64,000 bases of DNA from Temnothorax longispinosus (lineage: Eukaryota; Arthropoda; Insecta; Hymenoptera; Formicidae). Below, piece after piece: positions 12,551 to 24,834 of the stretch. The notes under the pieces are model-generated. The model did no database searches. It was given only the letters and a program-made list of their open reading frames with translations, and was not told the DNA's origin. The stretch's first letter is position 1; each line of letters begins with the position of its first letter. A program made the position numbers and the translations under genes. Where the stretch lies: the NCBI RefSeq assembly GCF_030848805.1, contig NC_092358.1, forward strand, positions 28,687,720-28,751,719. The letters are read 5' to 3'.

Positions 12551-14026
12551 ACGCAGTCGCAGCAGCAACCACAGCAACAACAGCAGCAGCAGCCTCCGCA
12601 ACAGCAGCCTACGGTGGTAAATCCGAATACGTCTGGCAATACGACGGTAGTGCCATCGTTGAGCGGTGGTCCCCCCGGTGGTTCCTTCCCCTGCGGCAGG
12701 CCGTCCATAAACGTTAGTCAACCATCTGATAACGTGCCTCTCAATCCCAACAACATTGGCGGTCGACTTGGTGGCTTGAACACCATGGGTACAACGTTCG
12801 ATCCGATAACATCCCTGGCGCAAATGAGCCAACAGCTTACGAACACGGCGGCGAGCACGTCGCTGGGCAACGAGCCTATGCATTCCGGCAATGCTGGCGG
12901 CATGATGCCGTTTGGTAATCCACATGCCGGCATGCACATGATGCAGATGGGCGGCGAGATGAACGGGAGCTGTCACATGGGTGCAACTAGTGGTGAACCC
13001 GGCAACGAGGTTGGCGGAATGTGCATGGGTCTTGCGGGTCCTCCAACGAGCTACAGCCCTACCACTTCGCATACGGGCAGCCCCGGCGGAGTTCCCAGCA
13101 AGATGGGACATCCCGCCATGATGGGTGGTCACGGAATAATGGGCGGCCATTCGGGCGTCGGTGCAGCCGGTGCTGGTTATCCGGGCGGTGACCCTGGACA
13201 CGCGCCTCCACCAAGATTGATAACCGGCCATGGGGTTGTAGGGCCCAGTCCCTACAACGGCGCGAATGTTCAAGTAAAGCCGAATGCACCCAATACCATA
13301 CAATACTTGCCGGCCAGGCCAAACGTCGGTCACGCGCCTCGGGGCCCACCCAGTCTGGATTTCCTTCAGCGATTCACTAATCCGCTGTCTAATCTGGAGT
13401 CGAAAATGGGAGGGACACCCTCCGTGAACCTTCAGTACTTCCCGAACGGTTGTGTGCCGAATAGCATGGGAGGTCCGCATAGCGGTATGCCGTCCAATAT
13501 GAATGCCGCCGGGATCCCCGGTATGGGTGCCTCACCTAGAATGGATGGCCAGTCCATGAACTCTCCCGGCGCCATGCACCCGTCCATGAGACCGGTCGGC
13601 AACATGCGACCGCAACCGAACTTGATGCGGATGCAGCATATGGTAGGTGGCGGCGTCTTCCCAGGCGGCTCCATGGATTCCGACAAAGTCTTCCCGCCCG
13701 ACATGGTGCCGCAAAATCTGCCGAACCAGCCGAATCCAGGCATGTACGGCGTATCCGGCAACAAGGCCAGCCCGATGGGACTGGGACCGCCGCCCGACGC
13801 TACTCAGCCTCTACCACCGAGCATGGGCGGTGCGACCAGCACGTTCAAAACCGGCCCGTTCGTCGGCAGCGGACCCAGCATGTCCGACCCGAATTATGCT
13901 CAACAGTTTCACAACTTCCAGCAGCAACTTTACGCCACTGGTACCAGAGGCAGCGGGCCGCCGCATCCTAATCTGCATCCACCGCCGAACTCGCACTCGC
14001 ATCAGCAATTTTTCATGCCGAAGTAA
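9397..14026 (+). CDS. BCL9/Legless homologue, Wnt co-activator
   Basis: This is a nuclear adaptor that links beta-catenin/Armadillo to the PHD protein Pygopus and so activates Wnt target genes. Seven coding exons join in phase: 9397-9682, 9812-10050, 10390-10672, 10770-11131, 11240-11705, 11812-12019 and 12142-14026 (1242 residues). Homology domain 1, which in the family binds Pygopus, is at about 137-164 (IFVFSTTLANKAAETVLRG). Homology domain 2, the beta-catenin-binding helix, is at about 312-337 (LTPKQRQHREVQLATLRKMQ). The rest is long, disordered and rich in Pro, Gly, Asn, Ser and Met, with HTP repeats and a polyglutamine tract. The late motifs PSLDFLQRFTNPL and NLQYFPNG look conserved. 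The first in-frame ATG is 9397. The N-terminus has several SUMO-type motifs (VKDE, IKEE, VKQE). The Drosophila gene is legless. Confidence 0.95.
12498..12608 (+). repeat. CAG/CAA triplet repeat encoding polyglutamine
   Basis: Mixed CAG and CAA codons encode a glutamine-rich tract at about residues 734-770 of the BCL9 homologue, broken by a few Thr, Ser and Pro. The mix of synonymous codons suggests a tolerated, moderately stable tract. Length polymorphism between individuals would be expected. Confidence 0.9.
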
Positions 14027-15146
14027 ACGCTGCCCGGTATTGATTCATATCGTGACGACGACGATGACGAGAACGAGAATGACGACGGGAACAAGGACGA
14101 TTTTTACGGTGGCCTTTCATCCCTCTTTTTCTCTCTTTCTCAATATCTCTTTTGCTCTCTTTCTAACTATCCATCTATCTTTATCTCTATCTTTCGTCTA
14201 TCAGGGATGTTTCTATTAATCACGCGAGATAGTTCTGGAAGTGTAAACTGTGCTAACGATGATGTAAAGGACAGGAATAATGATGGGTATTGACGAGCAT
14301 CGCTGAGTTACCTTCAAGGATAATCCTGACGACTGACGCGCGAAAATTCTAGTTAACGTTTGATTTGTGTATGACATTTATGTATGTATTGCATAAATTT
14401 TTTTTATTTCGTTTTCTGTTTTTAATTTCTGGGCCATGACACCGAATGTCGTGTTTCCAAATCTGTTATCCTGTTTTGGAAGTGTCGCTTCAAATCGAAA
14501 TCTTCCGGAACTATTTGTAAATCCTAAATGTTAACGGAGACGTATGAATATTGTCCCACGCGTTCGTGTAAATACTGATGTACAATCTGGTTTCTCCTTT
14601 TTTTTCTTTTTTGTTTTGTAGGAGTCGTTACTTCAGCGATCGAGAAGCACATTGTTAGATTAAGAAATACGTTACTACACTCGAGTGTAAAAAAAATTAA
14701 GAGAGGAAGAAAACAGGTGAGATCTCTCCTCTCTTTTTGTGCTTTGTTCATAATGGTTGCTCGGGATAAAGTAATCGTATGCAGATGTGCATGGTATGAT
14801 GAGCAAGAGGATTTTGGTACGTCGGTACCGTAATTCATCCTTCCTTTATCACTAAAATACTTAAACACAGTCAAACAAGCTCAAATTTATTATTGTACAT
14901 ATATACCATATACATATTATACATATTATATATATATATTATATATATACCTGTTGCAACATAATCCTTCAATATCGCCCGTCCCCAACGTTCCTTCATC
15001 AATCCTCCCTATGACCAACTCTGTGCATAATCATGACTTCCCTCCCCCTTCCCTTACCTTGTAGTTTACAATATAAGGAAAGAATTAATTGAACTAAGAA
15101 CAATTATGTTGTTGATGAATGATTTTTATTATAAATGAAAAATAAA
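14027..15146 (+). terminator. BCL9 3' UTR with polyadenylation signal
   Basis: After the stop at 14026 there is no coding signal. The stretch is U-rich and pyrimidine-rich, with a TGTACATA Pumilio-like motif near 14894. An AATAAA hexamer lies at 15141-15146. Only 11 bases away, at 15125-15130, the complement of AATAAA (TTTATT) occurs, which could serve the convergent ZRANB2 gene. No cleavage site can be fixed from sequence alone. Confidence 0.5.
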
Positions 15147-16310
15147 GATATTTACAAGAAGTCAGTACGATATTTGATCGGTAATCGTTTTGCGATTCTC
15201 AAGAACGGCCGTCGGAGTTGACGATAAGAGTCCGTATCTGCCAAGACGCGGGACGCGACTAACTTAAAAAAAAGCGCTACGTTTTCAAAGTGAGCAGGCT
15301 GATTCTCAACTTACTCAAATCTGTGATAGTCAAAGCAAGAGAACGTATCCTTTCCTTTTGGTCTCTTCCAAAAGATGCAAAATACATATCTGCTCTGTTT
15401 GGGGAATGATTCTTTAATACTACACTTGACGCGTGTCCACTTAATCCGAGCATTATGCATAGATGAACGATGTAAAAAGAGAGAGATGAGGGGACAAAAG
15501 AAGAAAAGTTAGATTCCTTCAGGCAACTTGAGCAATGTGAAGCAGTGACACGGCTACATCGACATAGTTACGTTTGTGATAAAGTAATAGGAATCTTAGA
15601 ACACTGGCGCAGAGCGTTGACACCATCTATTACATAGGAGTAAGATCTTTTTCTACAACGTCATATTTAGCTTGTAAAACGAGCTGTGTATACGTTCTTC
15701 TATAGATTCATGTTGGACGTATCAATCTCGTATCTCGCTAGCGAAACATGCTACTTGCGCCGAAGTAGTTTTTCATAAACTCTGCACGCGTTAGAACAAC
15801 GATACACCCGCGCAAATAGAGGAGACCTACATTTCGCTTCCTTAGGATCAACGAAGTTATGAGCTCACGTATAAATGTAAAGCTTATCGTTAGTCGACTT
15901 CCCTTTGTAATAAGTCACACATTATCGGGCACTTTATATCCAAAGGTGCATACTAACGTACTAAAAGTTGTTGCGTTGTTGTGTATATTTCTTAGTTGCC
16001 GAGCACCGGTTGCGTTCTTTCGTCTCCTGGTTCACTCCTGTAAAAAGTTGATACGTTGAATGAGAAGAACACTTGCGCTTCTTAAAGGTTCGCTAAATCG
16101 CGTCGCTAATCTCTCTAACTCGATGTCTTTACGCGATATATACCGAGATATACGCGCAATAAAAGCAAGCTATACTTTAAGTCTTAAGGATCTGGGACTA
16201 TACATTATTTATAGCAAAATTCATCACACTGTATGCTGTCTGCAACTCTGTTCATCATAATCAATTTTATACCCGAAACCCAAGTCAAACCTGTCCTTCT
16301 GTACAGCCTT
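15147..16310 (-). other. Probable ZRANB2 3' UTR
   Basis: No coding region is visible between the end of the BCL9 3' UTR and the ZRANB2 stop at 16311. By position this is most simply the ZRANB2 3' UTR, with its minus-strand poly(A) signal possibly at 15125-15130. An AATAAA on the plus strand near 16379 belongs to neither gene obviously. Confidence 0.4.
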
Positions 16311-18073
16311 TCATTGGTTGGATGTGCCTGAATCGCGCCGATCATCTCCGTTTCTGTAAATAAGTTTCATGCCTTATTAATAAACGTTTTTGATAGAAAC
16401 GTCGTTAATTTAATACAGGAAAGCCGTGCATTGTTACGTATGTTAATGCAGTTAACGGATATATTTGCCGTGCATTACCGCTGTTAATTTACCTTGACCG
16501 TTGCGCCTCTGAAGATGTAGTACTTCCGTTTGCACTGAAAGGTAAAACGTCACAATGTTGTCAAAATAATGTTTACAACTTACAACGGATAATAACTTAG
16601 CTGTGTATGTATACGTACCTTTTTTTGGGGGCTGGTGCAAAGTCATCCCATTCGCTAAGATCGTATTTGGATAAATCACCATCTTCCTCCTCTTCCTCGT
16701 CCTCTTCCTCCTGTGATTTACGTTATTACCGATTAAGTATTCGCCAAGTATTTCACGCGATGCTACTGAAGAGCGTGACATCACACTTTTCACGTCACGT
16801 CGCTTTAAAGCATAAAGACTTTACGTTTTCTTCTTGCTCCTCCTCGTCTACTTCGTTCCTCTCTTCCTTATCTCTGGGTTTACTACGCGACGGGCTGCTG
16901 TATTTGGAATCCTTCGAGTCGTCGTCGGACGTCCTCTCTAGTTTCCGCTTTTTTTTACGCCGTCCAAACTCGTCATACTCGTCATCGTCGTCTCGCCTCT
17001 CCTTGTACTCGACGACTCCTCGGTCGTTGTACCCACCTCCGTATCCCGTGCGTTCCTCTATCTCACCGAATTTCGGGGCATTGCACATGTTACACTGTTG
17101 CCGGCGAGCCCAGTTTACGTTACCGCACTTGCTACATTGCCAGTCGTCCGCGCTGCAATACAAATTTTATGCTTTGCACATACAGAGATACGTTGAAAGA
17201 GATGAAAGTGCAAAATAGTATTATACACTGTTACTACATTGCCTGTTTTTATACATGTTTAATAACTAGATGTGTTGACATTTAGTCCACGAACCCGACA
17301 CATAGCGTTAAAATCTAATAAATATGTTCTTTATATACATAAAAACGTTAGCTTACGTCTCACCCTATTATTTATGCACACACTTTATTGTTGTATTCAT
17401 TCACAATGTATAATATATTCATGCACGTTCCATACACATACAACAAGTACGTGATTTTCATACATTGTTTATTACCACGAAGAAATAACTTGATACCAAA
17501 CGTGGCATTACCTGAAAAGTCCTCTACTTTTTTCCGCGGCTGCTTTCCCAATTTCCTGACCTAATTTTTTCTTTTTCGGGCATTCGCCTCTATCTGCATC
17601 AGAAAATCATATCGATAAATAAAGTGTCCAAACGTCTCACATGGAGTAAACTCACTTGGAGTGCTACTCCATTTGCTATTTTTATTTATCTAATATGCAA
17701 GTGGCACTCTACGTTCGATATAAACCATTGTTGCTAAACAAGATCGTCGCAAAACAGTTTCATGCGTCAGTGTAACATTAATATTTCGACTGTGCACAGC
17801 TGCGTACCTTTCCCACAGCGATTGCAGGAGTTACGCCTGGCGAAGTTGATATTGGCACATCTGAAAAAGAGAGGGGAAAATCGACGGATCATTATTCACG
17901 CGTGATGCACCCGAATCCTGATTTAGGGAGATAAAAACGTAGTTACAGGGAGGGAGAGGGGGCGTGATCGAGGGTGCGACGCGTCGTAGCGAAACTACGT
18001 ACTGCGAGTCAGGGCAGACCCAGTCGCCGTCGTTGACGCCACGCTGATTCTCGTCGTCGACCTTGCCGTCCAT
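16311..18073 (-). CDS. ZRANB2: ZRANB2, RanBP2-type zinc-finger RNA-binding splicing factor
   Basis: The family binds single-stranded RNA with GGU-type motifs and modulates alternative splicing in the nucleus. Seven exons join in phase: 18003-18073, 17808-17860, 17512-17593, 16825-17152, 16619-16710, 16493-16534 and 16311-16353 (236 residues). Two RanBP2-type fingers are clear. Finger 1 has W18 and C20, C25, C36 and C39. Finger 2 has W73 and C75, C78, C89 and C92. The conserved ERTGYGGGYNDR and DEYDEFGRRKKKRK follow finger 2. An acidic Glu stretch leads into GDLSKYDLSEWDDFAPAPKK. Human ZRANB2 continues with a long Arg/Ser tail that is absent here, so the protein ends shortly after the acidic block. 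The last two small exons are supported by splice sites and phase only, and an alternative longer C-terminus is possible. The start is the first ATG, with a plausible GC-rich promoter upstream. Confidence 0.9.
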
Positions 18074-21000
18074 CTCGCCGTCGTCCTCCGGCGTTCGCGT
18101 CGTGCTCCTTGCGCTTAACCTTACAGCGGTCCGTCCGGGGTGGCAAGCGACGTCTTACTTGGTCTTACTACTCCGTACTCCGTAGCAGTCGTAGCACTAC
18201 CCTATCTCAGCAGTCGCCGTCGATAGTAAACTACCGCGACTACTGCATCCCGCGGTGCGAGATGCGACGTGTGACACGAACGGGTTCCCGGACTCCCCGG
18301 TCTACCGAGCGACGGTGCCTACGGCAAGTGGCATTAGCTGATATCACGTGCAAGACCGTCAGCGGATGAGCGCACGCGAGTAGCGAGTGCATGCAAATCA
18401 GACGAGCGCGCCGTGATGTCTGGCGTCTGGCTGCGGCTGCGAGTCTGGCTGGTCTGGCTCTGGGCCTGGACTTGCCTGGACTCTGGCACTCTGGCGGCTG
18501 GCGGCTCTGGCGCAGTTATGTCGCGCACGAGCCGCGGAGCGGTGCCGACAGCCGACATCCTGTCGCGGAAGAATCCCCTACGTACTTCCCGGGCCCCGAG
18601 CTCGCAAATCCCCTATTGTTCCCTCCCGGGTTCGCAGTTCGCAAATTCCCTACAGCTCGTCCCGAATCCCTACACTCACAATATCTACATGAAAATATAT
18701 ATAAATATAATTGGTTCAATGAGCAAGTGGCTAAAAATTGTAGTCCACGTGGCCACGTGGCCTCGAGCGGGCATATATTATCATTACAGTTATGCAAATA
18801 TTTCCCATGAAACCACCTCGCACGTAGCAAGATTATTTATTTTTTTACACTTTACAGTTTACTGGTTACTCACAAAGAGGCCTTCGAGGTACGTTCCAAT
18901 GTTCCTCGGTGTTGTCTAGAATCTCTACGTCTCTAGGAACAATTCACGTGTTCCTGCTAGTTTCCCTTCTTGTTAAAGTGCGACCGCATCTACGTGATCC
19001 GTGATCTACGTCGTGCACTTACAGGCCGGGGTGAGGGTGAGGGGACGGATACCTGGCGACCTGGCGTTGGCGTACGCGCGTAATGGAATTTATGGACGTT
19101 GTATCTTTTTCCTCTTCCTCGAGACGGTTCTATCGGTCTATCCTCGTAGGAAGTGCTCGACGTCTCCTGGAAGACGTGCAGGCGTCAGAATGTCTAATAC
19201 GGATGATTACAGGCAGACAAGCAGCAAGCAGACTCGCCGGGAACGCGGGAGAGTGGAGACCCGAGTGACCAGAGTTCGTTTTGACCAAAGTAATTTATTT
19301 GTTTCATTAAAAACTTAGACGTTGGAATGCGACTTCTACACGTGTGACGGGTATAATATGTAAAACTAAACGCTACGATATTTATGTTTATAACTATATG
19401 CTTATTTCTTTACGCGTCCTCACTGGTCAACGCAAATATATATCGTGTATATGAGATAATAGAATAATAGCCGTTGTGATATATACACATATGCATACGT
19501 ACGTATACGTACGCATGTATACGTGCGTATACTGTTCGATAGCGATACGTAAAACCTCCAATGCGCTAACTACCGCGTGCTGTTCCCTCCTCCCGCTACA
19601 TTGATTTTTCTTTACAAGCGAACGTTCGATTATCCAAGTCGGGACACGATACGCACGCAGAATACAATGAGCGACGGACAGGCGGAGAGAGAAATACACC
19701 TTGTAAGTTACACTCACTCAAGTTTGTAAGCCACTCCGATTATTAACATCATCACGTGGCACGATTTTGGAATTTGTGTACGAGAATATTTAAGTGAACC
19801 GTCGCAGTCAAACTCTTTCTTCACACGTAGCTCTGCGATTAGCATCCTGTCTCCTGTCGTCCGTCGCTCCTTGCGTCCTGTCCCGACGTTTCATTCACGT
19901 CCCGGCTCATCGCATCGCATCGCATACATACCGAGGATCTAGGGCTATATTTACAGAAATGTACAGAGCGCGTATACAATTCCGCCCGAGCGAAAGTTTT
20001 TTTCGGTGCACGATTTTGCCAAGTCGTCGCCTCCCGTTTTCTCCCGGTCCCTCAGGATTCCCGTTGCGTCGTAGGCAGGTCATCGTTTTACATAATTATC
20101 TGAATTATCTCTTTACGTATATGTCTATCTCTTTTTCAATTTCTTTTTATACAACGCCGCGCGACGTTGTAACGGCGACTCTGAGGGATCGGTCGATCGT
20201 ATACCAGCGAGGCGATTATCGAAATTAAAAGTACTTTCAGGCTAGGGGTGAGTTGCAGGGACAAATCATCCCATCCGCGGCACAAATCAGAGAGGGTGAG
20301 AAAGAGAGATTACCGGACAATGGGATAAAATCTACCACTCTTCATTTCTCTTTTTAGATCTCCAAGTATTGCAAAACGTATTTCTCGCTTACGTTTAGAA
20401 ACTAATGACACTCTATACCTGTTAACGTTTGTTTCAATAAAAGAAAAGATGAATCGTGGACTTGGATATCGTTTAGTCTATTTCGCGATATGCTTATTCT
20501 ATATATACGCATAGTGTGAGACAGATTTATTTGAACGGAGTGGCCAACTTGACCGATATCTCTCACCGTCTTATCGATGTTACATTTTTTATTCTTCATT
20601 TTTACCGACACAAGAATACGAATGATTTCACAATCGTCGACCCACGGTGAAACGATATAATTGCATCTCGTTAGACGCGTTTTTTAAATTTTTGTATTGT
20701 TATACGTGTCTCAGAGTTGTTAAACATCAGACGATTATTCAATGTGAAAAAAGTCGGTCAAGTCGGCCACTGGATTCGCTTCGCATTATCGGAATTATAT
20801 ACTGCTTTTTTCCGCTCGAACGAAAGAAACGTGTTTGTCGCGAATGTCGGATTCACGGTCATCGATCCGAGCCTTGTTTTACGACAGAAAATCACGTACG
20901 CGGGTCACACGGTATGATTGCACTTTTCCGTTTAACTGATGTCGAGATTTTGTACATTTAACACGGTAGGTCTATCAACAAGGGAGAATACTATTCCTAA

Positions 21001-24000
21001 ACACAAAGGCCGCGAGACGTCAAACGCGACGCGCGTCAATTTATCGAGCCTATTCTTTTTAGCAGCACTTCGTTACGCTTCCTGTATTTGAACTAAAATA
21101 AGAGCACAGAGTCAGGCTCCTCGAAGAAGGGGAAGAACGGAAGAAAATTCTGCAACGAAAGCATAGCAGCTACAAAGAATAGATCCATCGACGTATAGAC
21201 CATCTCGTTTCTTCGATAAAAGAAAGTTTGCAAATATTATCTCTCTCTCTCTCTCTTCTGCTTAACTCTTGGCAACACTAGAAGGGCCGACTGCCAAGGT
21301 ATACTCTTTTGATTTTTCAACTCTGCCCCTCTTACTCGTATTCTGAATTAATGTAAACTTAATTTTAGTTTAAACTCTGCTCTATATTATTTATTCCAAA
21401 AATTATATATCCGTCTACCCTTCTAGTCTCAATCCAAGTCCTCTGCTCTTCTATAATTAAACAAGTGTTTTTCACTAACTCGTCAGTATATATATTTTGG
21501 TTTTCTTAATTTAATACTCGCACTACGGTCGGGATTTTCGAAGAAACTCTGGCCGTGCCCTTCGTTTAGCACGACGAGACTTCTCGACGACCTAGACTAA
21601 TTCCAATCGATATCTTACAATTATTTACACAAGTGTCTACAGTACAATCTACAAGTCTTTTTCGTGAAAGAAAACTTTCTCATTGTTACTCTCCCTCTTT
21701 TTATTTCTCTCTTTCTCCCTCTCAAAAATTTGCGCGCGCGATGAAACGTTTTTGGAGCGAAAGCAACACGTCGATACGTTCGTGTTAGTCGTGGCTGATA
21801 AAAATTTACACGCTCTACTTGTACATACACACGCATATACGCACATACACATACACACGCACACATACGCATGTGGAAATCAAAATTTATCTTTATAGAT
21901 TGGGTAAATGATCGGTGATAACCGGTATAGCTTTACTGCGAACAGAGCGAAGGCACCTTAAAATATCAAGTGGCGTATTTAGTATCCAGCACCTATGATT
22001 ATTTAGTTTCACCGTTACTGCTTCGAGTGAATAGTCCGGGGGAGTTTGGGCTCAATCGTTAAGAGGAGAATTCTACATCCTGACTCGAATTTCAAAAAAG
22101 TATTGCCACGTGATCCCAGTCACTCTCCTTATGGGAGGGACACGGATACGGATCATTCTGTTTTCAATTTGGTCCTTTTTATTTCACGGACGCACTCGTT
22201 CGGTGTTTTTCTTAAGTAATTATCCGCTTGTCGAATTTTCGTCGCGAGTTTTGCTTTCTCGTCTCGTTCGTCTCGAGCGTGAAAACGAACTTTCGGAAAA
22301 GAGTAGTCTCCGGGATAGAAAAGTGTCTAAAAAGAAGTCTCTCTCTGTGGTGGGCGAATGGAGGCGAATAGGTTCACCTTTGATGATCTCATCGGATCAT
22401 TGCTGACTTTAGGCACCTACGATTCTATGGAACTAGAATTTATGCAATTTTACACACACTCCATCGTTAACGCTCGAACGATTTTATACAGTAGATCGCG
22501 TGCGTGTATTCTCCGCGACCGCAGATTACTACAGACGTACGCACCTGTTATCTGTGTACACTTTCGTCGTACTCAATTACCCAATAAATACATTCTTATC
22601 TTTTTACTCATTTCGTTCTTGGCTTCTTTTGCGAGGAAAAAAAAAAGGAAGAAAGTTGCTTACGCTGCTACAAACCTATCCATTAAGAAGTCACATTACA
22701 ACAAAAATCTGCGGTTGAAATTAATGTAACGCAGATACAACTGAAGATCAAACTAAATCTTTTTTATTTCTCGACTTACAAGCTTTTTCTCTCGGTTATA
22801 TTAAAAACGTAACGTGAAGGCACTAATATAAAGTGAAGTGAGAATGAAATAGCTATGTTAGCTAGAAACGGGTTTACATGTATAACGAAAGCGTAACACA
22901 ACGTATACATCGACATTTTTATTAATGTCTCTCTTATATTAGAATCATAACGTATATCATGCTAAATATGACGAACTTACAAAATAATAAAATATACGGC
23001 GAACAATATAATCATTATTGTGTATGTACACTGTTGTAACGAAACATGTAGGAGAGTATTTATGAAGGAAAGAAAGAAATTTGTCGCAAACGCGAAGCAC
23101 ATAAAATATATGCAGAGTTCTGTCAAAATTCGTAAAACTTGATTTTTCTCTGTAACGTTTAAATGCAGAAATTGTCAATCGTTTCATCGGCGTGTCGTCG
23201 AAATCGATTGTTAATAGATAGATTTTTAGATAATCGATTGTTTTTAGAACGTTCCTGTGTTGTGTATTCGGATAGAGAAAATATCATTAACATTTACCAT
23301 GTCTGTCACAATATTTCACTGTCAAATCATTTTTTTCATCTGCGAAGGCGATGAGTTTGTACGTCTGTTAGTATGGTTTTAAAATGACTTAGCGAGGAAA
23401 AAAAAAGAGAGAAAAAAGGACTTTTCCGATTAACTGAAATATATTATTTTATATCCCTCGTGAAAAGATGTAGGGATCGGCGATATACCTAGTACTATCC
23501 ACCAACTAGCGCGTTAAGATATTCTTCTACTTAGCTATTACTGGGTAAGATAAACTCTCAACAGATAATAAGTGATATTATCAAGTCAGTAATCTTTCGC
23601 GACAGTTTTGCGATGTGTATACCAAAAGTCGCGTGCAAAAATGTTTCCTTATTCTATGCTCAGTTCCTTAATTGTTAAGTTTTATATATATATATATATG
23701 TACAAGATGTCTTATCCCTCAAGACATTCTACATATCTATATGAAATATAAATGAATATTTATATTTTATGTGACATGCAGACGATCTACATATTATATA
23801 AGATATAAACATTCGATTATAGCACAAATCATAGTCGTGCTATCAAGAATTGCGAAAAGAGTACGGCCGCATCAATTGGGAAATCGCGATGAAGTTTCCT
23901 TAGTATGGACTTGTTTTTATGTTAGCGCAGAGTGGCCAATAAAAATCGTTATAAATAATTTACGCGTAGAATAACGCATATAAATAACTTAAGCGAGCTC

Positions 24001-24729
24001 TCCGCGTGGTGAGATATGATTCTCGGAAAAGGAAATAATATTTTAATCTATGTACAAGTACACACAGCTCCGTTATTAATTGGGATCAATTTTCGCGATC
24101 ACAAATTTGTACAAATTCCCTTTTCCTACGCCGCTCATTTGGTCGTCTATATACTATAAATATTAATTTTAATTCTCTCAGCAGTGTATGAGACGTCCGG
24201 ATTTCTTTCGTAGCAAAATAATTTTTGCGATCCTGTATCGGAGGGTGTTATGTGTATATATGTCGCAGGGATTTCTTGTTTAATTCGTTATTTTTTTTGC
24301 AAAATCCCTAAAAAAAAAAAATTACACGAAATTCCTGCGACATATATATGTGTATATATACTTTCTAGAGAACAATACTACTTCTCGTATTGTTAGCTTC
24401 TCTGTTCGAGACTAAGGCGGTATGTGTGTCTGTGTTCCAATTTATATGTATGTATATGTAGTCGCGGGAAGAAGGATGAAGGTAGCAAACTCTCTCTCAA
24501 TCAAGTGAAGGTTCTATCTCTCGTCTTTGGATTGAATCACGGCGATCTCTACTTTGGTAAAAGTACATCTCCCGTGGTCTATAATTTATTCCGTCGTCCC
24601 TCACCTCTCGCGCGGGATGAGGATACAATTAGAATTCGCGTTCAAGTAAAACACCGGTTTCGCTCCGCCGCGCGCGGATTCACGCCCTTAAACAACGGAT
24701 TGTACTACAGTCGCCAAAAAATCACCTTT
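18074..24729. other. Long stretch without a supported gene; ZRANB2 promoter and possible RSBN1 3' UTR
   Basis: The first several hundred bases are GC/CpG-rich and include a TCTGGC-type repetitive patch (about 18415-18515), fitting the ZRANB2 promoter. The rest is mostly AT-rich, with CT near 21240-21256, TA near 23682-23699 and a foldback at 24256-24347. No frame resembles a known protein or shows spliceable partners. The right part lies directly downstream of the RSBN1 stop and could be a long 3' UTR of that gene. An undetected non-coding RNA cannot be excluded. Confidence 0.5.
24256..24347. repeat. Imperfect inverted repeat (stem-loop)
   Basis: Positions 24256-24279 pair with 24324-24347. 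A 14-base perfect core (ATATATGTCGCAGG against its complement) is extended by ATTTC/GAAAT. The loop is about 44 bases and contains T- and A-runs. It lies about 400 bases past the RSBN1 stop, so it would fold in that gene's 3' UTR if the transcript extends that far. It may equally be a decayed short foldback element. Confidence 0.8.
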
Positions 24730-24797
24730 TCACGTAGTCGACACAACAGTGTTCGTCGGCGACAGATGCGTCGAACTTGTCGTCGTTGCTGTTGTGT

Positions 24798-24834
<37 letters not shown>

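Noticed and set aside
12476..13480. 334-codon open frame antisense to the last BCL9 exon
   Set aside because: It is the shadow of a biased coding exon; the polyglutamine repeat reads as polyleucine on this strand.
18413..18919. Signal-peptide-like plus-strand frame (WLRLRVWLVWLWAW)
   Set aside because: The hydrophobic stretch comes from a TCTGGC-type simple repeat in the ZRANB2 promoter area; no homology and no splice partners.
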